From the NCBI GenBank assembly GCA_025998955.1, contig AP024676.1:3658001-3722000 (forward strand): 64,000 nt of DNA, in the 5' to 3' direction. The DNA comes from Candidatus Roseilinea sp. GTDB lineage: Bacteria > Chloroflexota > Anaerolineae > J036 > Brachytrichaceae. A program made the position numbers and the translations under genes. Below the pieces are notes generated by a model. It saw only the letters and a list, made by a program, of their open reading frames with translations. It was not told the DNA's origin and did not search any database. Shown here in pieces: positions 50,346 to 57,144 of the stretch. The stretch's first letter is position 1. Every line of letters starts with the position of its first letter.

Positions 50346-51782
50346 ATGCGCACCAAAATCGTCTGCACCCTCGGACCGGCGAGCGAGGACGAAGCGATCC
50401 TGCGCGGCATGATCCGCGCCGGCATGGACGTAGCGCGGTTGAACTTCTCACACGGCAGCCGGGCCGATCACGAACGGCGCATCGCTCGGGTGCGCAAGGT
50501 CGCTGCCGAGGAACGCGCCAACATCACCTTGATGGGCGACTTGCAAGGCCCGAAGTTTCGCATCGGCCGGCTGACTGACCAGGGGGTCGAACTGAAGCGC
50601 GATCAGCAAGTTGTCTTCAGCGACCATCCCGACGGCGAGGCCATCCCCTTGCCTCATCCTGACCTGTTGGCCGCGGTCCAAGTGGGTCAGCGCGTGCTGA
50701 TTGACGACGGCGCGATCTCGCTGCATGTCACGCATCGCATTGATGCGACGACGATTGCGTGCAGCGTGCTCAACGGCGGGCTGGTGACATCGAACAAGGG
50801 CGTGAGCGTGCCCGGCCTGAAGATCGCCGTGTCGTCGCTCACGCCCAAAGATCGCGATGACGTGCAGTTTGCCATCGCGCAAAAAGTGGATGCGCTGGCG
50901 ATGTCGTTCGTGCGCAGCGCAAACGACGTGCACGAGCTGCGCCGGCTCATCCAGGCCGGCGGCGGCGACCAACTCATCGTCGCCAAGATCGAGAAGCCCG
51001 AGGCCCTGGACGACCTGCCGGCCATCGTGCACGCCAGCGACGCCGTCATGGTGGCGCGCGGCGACCTGGGCGTAGAGGCCGCGCCGGAGGAAGTGCCGTT
51101 TTATCAAAAGCGCATCATCCTGACCTGCCTGCGCGCCGGCAAGCCGGTCATCACTGCCACGCAGATGTTGCAGAGCATGATCACCTCGCCGCAGCCAACG
51201 CGTGCCGAAGCCAGCGACGTGGCCAACGCCGTGCTGGATGGTACCGACGCCGTGATGCTGAGTGGCGAGACGGCGGTGGGCGAATTCCCGATACAAGCGG
51301 TGGAGGCCATGGCGCGTATCGCCGCGCGCGCCGAAGCCAGCGTCATCTACCAGCCGGGCGCGCTTTTGGCCCAGGTGCGCGACGCCTTGGCCGATGACGA
51401 CACCCCCGACCACAAGACCGACGCCATCACCACTGCAGCCGTGCGCATCGCCGAGACGATCGGCGCAAAAGCCATCGTGTGCGCGTCGGCGTCCGGGTTC
51501 ACGGCGCGCATGATCGCGCGCCATCGCCCTGCCGTGCCCATCGTGTGCCTGACGCCATACGAACGCACCAAGCGCTACAGCGCGTTCATGTGGGGTGTAA
51601 AAGCCATGATCGCGGAGACGCGCAAGGTGGACGCCGACACGTTGTTCGAAGCAGCGTGCGACGCGGCGCAATGGCTGGGCTGCGCGAAGCCCGGCGACAC
51701 GATCGTCGTCACGGCCGGCCTGCCCCTGGGCAGCGGATCGGGACACACCAACGTCATCCGGCTGATGGAAGTGCGGGCATAG
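50346..51782 (+). CDS. pyk: Pyruvate kinase
   Basis: Transfers phosphate from phosphoenolpyruvate to ADP in the last step of glycolysis. The 478-residue protein has KIVCTLGPASEDEA, the substrate-binding NFSHGSRADH, the active-site LIVAKIEKPEALDDL, VMVARGDLGVEAAPEEVPF with its metal ligands, ITATQMLQSMI and AVMLSGETAVGEFPIQAV. It ends with the C-domain (about 345-478) and lacks the extra C-terminal PEP-utiliser domain of bacilli. The start has a Shine-Dalgarno of AGGAGG. It stands alone, followed 11 bp later by the MFS promoter. Confidence 0.96.
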   Translation: MRTKIVCTLGPASEDEAILRGMIRAGMDVARLNFSHGSRADHERRIARVRKVAAEERANITLMGDLQGPKFRIGRLTDQGVELKRDQQVVFSDHPDGEAIPLPHPDLLAAVQVGQRVLIDDGAISLHVTHRIDATTIACSVLNGGLVTSNKGVSVPGLKIAVSSLTPKDRDDVQFAIAQKVDALAMSFVRSANDVHELRRLIQAGGGDQLIVAKIEKPEALDDLPAIVHASDAVMVARGDLGVEAAPEEVPFYQKRIILTCLRAGKPVITATQMLQSMITSPQPTRAEASDVANAVLDGTDAVMLSGETAVGEFPIQAVEAMARIAARAEASVIYQPGALLAQVRDALADDDTPDHKTDAITTAAVRIAETIGAKAIVCASASGFTARMIARHRPAVPIVCLTPYERTKRYSAFMWGVKAMIAETRKVDADTLFEAACDAAQWLGCAKPGDTIVVTAGLPLGSGSGHTNVIRLMEVRA

Positions 51783-51793
51783 GCCGCTCCCGC

Positions 51794-51799
51794 TACAAT
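51794..51799 (+). promoter_or_regulatory. -10 box of the MFS transporter gene, deciding its start
   Basis: TACAAT overlaps an in-frame ATG at 51798, so that ATG would lie upstream of the transcription start. The next in-frame ATG at 51813 is therefore preferred and lies 13 bp after the box. Confidence 0.55.
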
Positions 51800-51812
51800 G
51801 GCGCGGCTCGCC

Positions 51813-53018
51813 ATGCGCACTGCTTCTCCGCTGTTCATCCTCGGATGCTACGCCTTCGTCAGCCTCGGTGTGAGCGCGGCGCTGCTGGGGTCGGCGCTGC
51901 CTACGCTTGCGGCCAGGGCGAACACCGGACTCGACCAGATCGGTCTGATCTTCGTTTCGATGTCGCTGGGTTACCTCACGTCTGCGCCGATCATCAATAC
52001 GCTCGGGGCGCGCATGGGCACACGCAATATGCTCATCGTTAGCCCGTTAGTGGTGATCAGCAGCATGGCGCTGTTGGCGCTTGGCGCCCACCTGAACATT
52101 TTCTTCGTTGCGACGTATCTGCTGGGCCTGGGCCAATCGGGCACACAGGTGGCGTATAACGCCATGTTCGGCATGCAACAGGAGAGTGAGCGCGCGTCGG
52201 CGGTGCTCAACCGGCTCAACGCTTTCTTCGGCGTCGGCGCGCTGATCGGGCCGCTGTTGGTCTCGGCAAGCTACACCCTGATCAACGCGGCGACGCTGGC
52301 GTTCTGGGGCGCTGCGGCGATGGCGCTGCCGCTTACGCTGGGCGCGCTAGGGACGCGCGACGGGCTGCGCCAGCCGTTGCCTGCACAATTCGCATTGCCG
52401 GAAGGCGGCGCGGCGCGCCGGCTGTTGGCCTCGCCGGTCGCGTGGGGGCTGTGTGTGGTGATGGGGCTCTACGTCGGCTGCGAAGTCGCCTTCAGCGGGT
52501 GGGCGACCGAGTTCACCAGCCGCACGACGGGAATGAGCACGGCTCAAGCCGCGATCGTGGTGAGCATTTTCTGGGCGGCGTTGGCGCTCAGCCGCTACTT
52601 CACCCACGTGATCGTCAGCCGCGTGTCATCCGTCGCGCTGGTCAGCTTGCTCTTTGCGCTGGCCGGCGCCGGGCTGGCCGTGATGCTGCTGGCGGGTTGG
52701 GCGAGCGCCGCCGTGTGGCCGGGGGCTTTTCTGGTCGGCGCCGGCTTCGGCCCGATCTACCCCACGCTCATCGCCATCGGCATCCAGCGCTTCCCATTCG
52801 CCGCGCGGATGATCGCCAGCGTGCTGACCAGCACCGGCTCGATCGGCGCGCTCTTCCTGCCGGCGTTGACCGGCTTCGCGATGAGCGCGCCGGCGCTCGG
52901 CGCAGCCGGCGCGTGGGTGATGCTGGCCGGGCTGCTGGCGCTGGTTATCGGCCTGTGGCAGCTTACCCGCTGCGCGCTCGCCCGCGGCGATTCGACGGCA
53001 CGGGCGAGGATCGCATAA
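51813..53018 (+). CDS. Major facilitator superfamily transporter
   Basis: Predicted 12-helix secondary transporter of about 401 residues from MRTASPLFILGCYAF. Between helices 2 and 3 it has the loop NTLGARMGTRNM, a variant of the MFS motif GxxxDRxGRR. Further hydrophobic stretches lie throughout, and a central loop is rich in charged residues. It resembles sugar or drug transporters of the FucP/NarK-like group only loosely, so the substrate is unknown. The gene has its own promoter and is followed by mrp after about 90 bp, in the same direction. Confidence 0.88.
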   Translation: MRTASPLFILGCYAFVSLGVSAALLGSALPTLAARANTGLDQIGLIFVSMSLGYLTSAPIINTLGARMGTRNMLIVSPLVVISSMALLALGAHLNIFFVATYLLGLGQSGTQVAYNAMFGMQQESERASAVLNRLNAFFGVGALIGPLLVSASYTLINAATLAFWGAAAMALPLTLGALGTRDGLRQPLPAQFALPEGGAARRLLASPVAWGLCVVMGLYVGCEVAFSGWATEFTSRTTGMSTAQAAIVVSIFWAALALSRYFTHVIVSRVSSVALVSLLFALAGAGLAVMLLAGWASAAVWPGAFLVGAGFGPIYPTLIAIGIQRFPFAARMIASVLTSTGSIGALFLPALTGFAMSAPALGAAGAWVMLAGLLALVIGLWQLTRCALARGDSTARARIA

Positions 53019-53108
53019 CCTGCCCCTGTTAGAATCCGCGTATCGTTCTGTGCTTTCGCGCATATGCAAGTGATGGCGCGTGCTCCGTCCGCGCCTTTCG
53101 GAGATGAA

Positions 53109-54218
53109 ATGGCGATTACCGAGAAGGAAGTGATGTCCGCGCTCTCGCGCGTGATCGAACCCGAGTTGCATCGAGACCTGGTCTCGCTGAACATGATCAA
53201 GGATTTGCAGATCCGCGGCAACGACGTGTCGTTCAAGATCGAGCTGACCACGCCGGCCTGCCCTTTGAAGGACGTGATGGACAAGGCGGCGCGGGCCGAG
53301 CTGAGCAAAATCCCCGGCATCGGCAAGATCGAGATCGGCTGGACGAGCAACGTGGCTGCGAATGCGCGCATGCGCAGCGCGCTCAACTTGCCGATCAAGA
53401 ACATCATCGCCGTGGCCAGCGGCAAGGGCGGCGTGGGCAAGACCACGATTGCGGTGAACCTGGCGATTGCGCTCGGCCAAACCGGCGCACAGGTCGGCCT
53501 GCTCGACAACGACGTGTACGGACCGAACGTGCCGTTGATGGTCGGCCTGCCGACGGCCGAGCTGCTGCCCGACGGGCGCGCCATGCCGAGTGTGGCCCAG
53601 CAAAACGGCAAGCTTGTCCCGGAAGAGAAATTCGGGATCAAAATCTTCAGCATTGGCTTCATCTATCCCGCCGAGTCGCCGCTGGTGTGGCGCGGGCCAA
53701 TGCTTCACAGCGCCATCCGCCAATTCCTGCAAGACGTGGCCTGGGGCGACCTGGACTATCTGATCGTGGACATGCCGCCTGGCACGGGCGATGCGCAGCT
53801 CTCGCTGGCGCAGACGGCGCAGGGCGTGATGGGCATCATCGTCACCACGCCGCAACTGGTCTCGATGGGCGATGCGCTCAAGGGCCTGGCGGCGTTCGAG
53901 CAGCTCAAGATTCCCATCATCGGCGTGATCGAGAACATGGGGCCATATACCGACCCGGCCACCGGCAAAAAGGTCGCCATGTTCGGCGAAGGCGGCGGCG
54001 AGCGTCTGGCGGCGATGAAGAAGGTGCCCTTCCTGGGCAGCGTGCCACTCGACCCGGCGATCCGCATCGGCAGCGACAGCGGCCGGCCGATCGTTGCGGC
54101 ATATCCCGACAGCGAAGCGGCCAAGCGACTGACCGAGATCGCCAAGCAGGTGGCGGCGCGCGTCAGCGTGCTGAACTTCCAGCAGAACAACGTCATCCCG
54201 ATCTCGATCATCGGGTGA
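53109..54218 (+). CDS. Mrp/ApbC-type P-loop ATPase
   Basis: Iron-sulfur carrier-type ATPase of the Mrp/NBP35 family. The 369-residue product from MAITEKEVMSAL begins with a MIP18/DUF59 domain (about 1-85, TTPACPLKDVMDKAARAEL). The P-loop domain includes the deviant Walker A SGKGGVGKTT (about 112), DNDVYGPNVPLMVGLP, DMPPGTGDAQLSLAQ and VTTPQLVSMGDALKGL. Typical Mrp proteins carry CPxC after VIENM. Here it reads VIENMGPYTDPATGKKVAMF, with no Cys pair, so cluster binding by that route looks lost. The ATG at 53109 has a GGAG site 6 bp upstream. An ATG at 53064 is in frame and downstream of a TAGAAT box (53030-53035). Confidence 0.92.
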   Translation: MAITEKEVMSALSRVIEPELHRDLVSLNMIKDLQIRGNDVSFKIELTTPACPLKDVMDKAARAELSKIPGIGKIEIGWTSNVAANARMRSALNLPIKNIIAVASGKGGVGKTTIAVNLAIALGQTGAQVGLLDNDVYGPNVPLMVGLPTAELLPDGRAMPSVAQQNGKLVPEEKFGIKIFSIGFIYPAESPLVWRGPMLHSAIRQFLQDVAWGDLDYLIVDMPPGTGDAQLSLAQTAQGVMGIIVTTPQLVSMGDALKGLAAFEQLKIPIIGVIENMGPYTDPATGKKVAMFGEGGGERLAAMKKVPFLGSVPLDPAIRIGSDSGRPIVAAYPDSEAAKRLTEIAKQVAARVSVLNFQQNNVIPISIIG

Positions 54219-54283
54219 GACACCAGACGGCCGCTTTGCCGAGCCGCGCATGTCGTTGGCGTTCCTGACGAATCGGCATTTAA

Positions 54284-55531
54284 ATGTTTGGCATGGAGAC
54301 CGCGGTCAAAGAGCCCTCGATGTTCGACCTGCCGGAGTGGACAGGCGTATATCCACCGGAGGAGAAGCCGACCGAACCTAAACCGCGCTTGGTCGGTGTG
54401 CGCTTCCAGCCGGTCGGTAAGGTCTATCACTACAGCGCCGAGGGCTTCGACGACTTGAAGGTTGGCGACTGGGTGATCGTAGACACGGCACGCGGCAAAC
54501 AGATGGGCCAAGTCGCCACCCTCAAACCGCCGAAGGACAAGGGCGGTCCCTACAAGCGCATCGAGCGCCGCGCCACCGGCCGCGACATGGCCATGCGCCA
54601 CTACTACGAGAGCAAAGAGCTGGAGGCGATGATCGCCTGCCGTGCCGAGAGCGCTGCCCTCAACTTGCCGATCAAGATCGTGCGCGCTGAATACAGCTTC
54701 GACGGGCAGACGTTGACCTTTCTGTATTCGTCCGATCAGGAAGAGCGCGTCGAGGTGGGCGCGTTGCGCGAGGCGATGAGCCGGCTCTACCGCGCGCGTA
54801 TCGAGACGCGCCAGATCAGCCCACGTGAAGTAGCCAAGATCCTGGGCGGCATGGGCGCGTGTGGCATCGAGGAACGCTGCTGCTCACGCTTCCTCACCGA
54901 GTTCAGCCCGATCTCGATCAAGCACGCCAAGGAGCAAAACCTCAGCCTGAACCCGCACGACATCACCGGTATGTGCGGCCGGCTGCGCTGCTGCCTGATC
55001 TACGAGTATGAACAATACGTCGAGGCGCGCCGCCACCTGCCCAAGCTCAAGTCTATGATCGGCACGCCGCTGGGGCCGGGCAAGGTGGTGGAGATTCTGC
55101 ACCTACGCGACTCGGTGCGCGTGAAGATCGGCGAAGGGCCGGAAGCGCGCGAAGTCGAGTTCCATCGCGAGCAGCTCATCCCGCTGGAAGAGTGGAAGCG
55201 CCTGCAAGAGAAGGCTGCGAGCGGAACGTGCGACCGCCATGCGAATGGCGAATGCGACTGCGGCAAAGGTAAGCAGGGTGAAGCAGACGCATCGTCGCAA
55301 GCTCAAGCAGCCGAACTCCCACCGGCGGCCCGAGCCTTCATCGAAGCAAACGAGGCGCAGCAGGACGAGGAACGCGCGCGCCTGGCCCGCGCAAAGAAGA
55401 AAGATCGCAAGCAGCGCGGCGAGCGCCGCCCGACCGACATCGGGCGCCAGCCGCGTCCTTCGGACGCCGGCAGCAAAGGAGATGCGCAGCAAAAACGCCG
55501 TCCGCTGCTCCGGCGCAAAAAGGGCGAATAG
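54284..55531 (+). CDS. PSP1-domain protein (YaaT/RicT-like)
   Basis: The 415-residue protein resembles RicT, which in Bacillus forms the RicAFT complex that influences RNase Y and development. The PSP1 C-terminal domain lies at about 40-290 and includes VGVRFQPVGKVYHYSAEG, KVGDWVIVDTARGKQMGQV, CGIEERCCSRFLTEFSPISIKHAKEQ cut by Cys residues, and MCGRLRCCLIYEYEQY. The Cys residues are the kind that hold iron-sulfur clusters in the family. A basic, Gln/Ala/Arg-rich tail (about 305-415) follows and is likely disordered. RicA and RicF were not seen in the window. Confidence 0.92.
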   Translation: MFGMETAVKEPSMFDLPEWTGVYPPEEKPTEPKPRLVGVRFQPVGKVYHYSAEGFDDLKVGDWVIVDTARGKQMGQVATLKPPKDKGGPYKRIERRATGRDMAMRHYYESKELEAMIACRAESAALNLPIKIVRAEYSFDGQTLTFLYSSDQEERVEVGALREAMSRLYRARIETRQISPREVAKILGGMGACGIEERCCSRFLTEFSPISIKHAKEQNLSLNPHDITGMCGRLRCCLIYEYEQYVEARRHLPKLKSMIGTPLGPGKVVEILHLRDSVRVKIGEGPEAREVEFHREQLIPLEEWKRLQEKAASGTCDRHANGECDCGKGKQGEADASSQAQAAELPPAARAFIEANEAQQDEERARLARAKKKDRKQRGERRPTDIGRQPRPSDAGSKGDAQQKRRPLLRRKKGE

Positions 55532-55653
55532 CGCTCAGCGGAGCACCCTCAATACATTCGGGTTGAGTGCGGCAGCGATTGATTGTCGGGCTGCAACTGC
55601 GATCATGCGGAGAATTCGCTTCTCGTCGAACTTGTGCGGAGGTTAGACAAGAC

Positions 55654-56121
55654 ATGAGAAAGCCTATTCTCGTCGTTCTGCTCGTTGGGATGATGTCGCT
55701 CGTGAGCGGCGCACCCCATCCCGTGGTAGCCGGGCGTGGCGACTGGGAGATCGTGCCCGGGGTGTTGCTAACCTATAGCTCGAGGCAGTGGCGCGCGGAC
55801 TCGGCCACGAACGAGCTTCAGAACATCGCTGCGCTGGGTTGCGCGTTGTCGCTCAACCCCGGCCGTGGTATCCCAGGGGATTGGAAGCAGCGCGTCGTTT
55901 CCATCTCGCGCAATACGCGGCGGATGATGCGCACAACCTACTACGACGCCCAGTGGCGCCTTCAATTCGCAGTCTATCGCTATATACGACCAACCAACCT
56001 CGACTATCTTAACAGCTCGGGCATATTGCTTACACCGCCCGCCGACATTCGGCGCCATTGGAGCTACTGCCGACGCACTGCCGAATCCGTTCTGGCGACG
56101 GCGCGACGTGTCGGCAACTAA
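55654..56121 (+). CDS. Small secreted hypothetical protein (155 aa)
   Basis: From the ATG at 55654 (MRKPILVVLLVGMMSLVSG) the protein has a signal peptide of about 27 residues. The mature part contains two Cys (in AALGCALSL and WSYCRRTAE), which may form a disulfide. A GGAGG ribosome site lies about 9 bp before the ATG and decides against the longer frame. The sequence is not recognised. It lies between ricT and the PIG-L gene without close overlap. Confidence 0.72.
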   Translation: MRKPILVVLLVGMMSLVSGAPHPVVAGRGDWEIVPGVLLTYSSRQWRADSATNELQNIAALGCALSLNPGRGIPGDWKQRVVSISRNTRRMMRTTYYDAQWRLQFAVYRYIRPTNLDYLNSSGILLTPPADIRRHWSYCRRTAESVLATARRVGN

Positions 56122-56166
56122 AGCGCCTGGAGCAGACAGAGCACCACCCTCTCTACCTACTAGCGC

Positions 56167-56853
56167 GTGAACATCCTCGTCATCATCGCCCATCCCGACG
56201 ACCCTGAATTCTTTGCCGGAGGCACGATCGCCCGCTGGTGTCATGAAGGCCACGACGTGCGCTACGTCGTCGTCACCGGCGGCGACAAAGGCAGCGACCA
56301 GCCGGACATGACGCCGGCCCGACTGGTCGCCATGCGCCGCGACGAGCAACGCAACGCTGCGGCCGTCCTGGGCGTGCGCGACGTGACTTTTCTGAGCCAC
56401 ATGGACGGCGAGCTGCTGAATACGCTGGATGTTCGACGTGACCTGGTGCGCGAGATCCGGCGGGCATGCCCGGATATCGTCGTCACGACCGACCCACAGA
56501 CGTTGCACTACGGCGCGATGCGCGTCAACCACAACGACCACCGTGCCGTCGGCCTGGCAGTGTGCGATGCGATCTTCCCTGCATCGGGCAACCGGATGTA
56601 CTTCCCCGAGTTGCTGGCCGACGGCTTCGAGCCGCATTCGCCCAAGGAGATCTACTTCGCCGGCCCGGCCCAGCCGAATACGCTGGTGGACGTCACGGAC
56701 TTCGTGCAGGTCAAGATTGAAGCGATTCGCATGCACGTTTCACAGGTGAAGGCGCCGGAGGAACTCGAGTTGCGCATCCGGCAGGGGTTGTTGCGCATGA
56801 CTGCCGACGGGCGCATCTTCTTTGCGGAAGCGTTCCGGCGCATCTTGCTATAA
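56167..56853 (+). CDS. PIG-L/LmbE-family N-acetylglucosaminyl deacetylase-like hydrolase
   Basis: Zinc-dependent deacetylase family whose members remove N-acetyl groups from GlcNAc-containing compounds such as mycothiol, bacillithiol or GPI precursors. The 228-residue protein has the metal motif AHPDD at residues 8-12 and the second His motif HNDHRAVG at about 122. VTGGDKGSDQPDMTPARLVAMRRDEQ and SHMDGEL are the typical central blocks. The start is a GTG. The acceptor is unknown, and no partner genes for thiol synthesis were seen nearby. Confidence 0.93.
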   Translation: MNILVIIAHPDDPEFFAGGTIARWCHEGHDVRYVVVTGGDKGSDQPDMTPARLVAMRRDEQRNAAAVLGVRDVTFLSHMDGELLNTLDVRRDLVREIRRACPDIVVTTDPQTLHYGAMRVNHNDHRAVGLAVCDAIFPASGNRMYFPELLADGFEPHSPKEIYFAGPAQPNTLVDVTDFVQVKIEAIRMHVSQVKAPEELELRIRQGLLRMTADGRIFFAEAFRRILL

Positions 56854-57144
56854 ACTTCAGCCGATGCGGCTCTTGCGTCGTAGGTGACCCGGGGCGAGCC
56901 GGCGCCTGCGCCGGAGAGGCCCGCGTCGGGAACGGATGACGTGCACGAACGCCGTGCTAGAATGCGCGGCTGTGTTATCCCGGAGTCGAAATCTGGAATG
57001 CTGAATTCGACAACATGAACCGATCGGCTGCTGCCGCGCGCCAAGGCTAGAACGACACTCCACTGCACCCAGGCCGATCGCATTCCGCCGGCATTTGGCT
57101 TGTGCCGCATGCGGCGCTCAAAAAAATTCATAGAAGGGTAACGC
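56854..57144. other. Intergenic region with no clear gene
   Basis: No tRNA or ORF is supported. A TAGAAT box lies near 56957-56962, and repeats of the form GAATGCTGAATTC are visible around 56990-57010. A purine-rich AGAAGGG ribosome site precedes the TTG at 57145. Confidence 0.4.

Noticed and set aside
51798-51812. ATG at 51798 as start of the MFS gene
   Set aside because: It overlaps the TACAAT -10 box, so it would not be in the transcript. The in-frame ATG at 51813 was chosen.
52626-54251. Minus-strand open frame of 541 codons opposite the MFS and mrp genes
   Set aside because: It spans two real genes and the promoter between them, and its composition is that of an antisense shadow.
56854-57144. 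tRNA gene in the gap before the glycosidase operon
   Set aside because: No cloverleaf with a T-loop GTTCRA motif and matching acceptor stem could be built.
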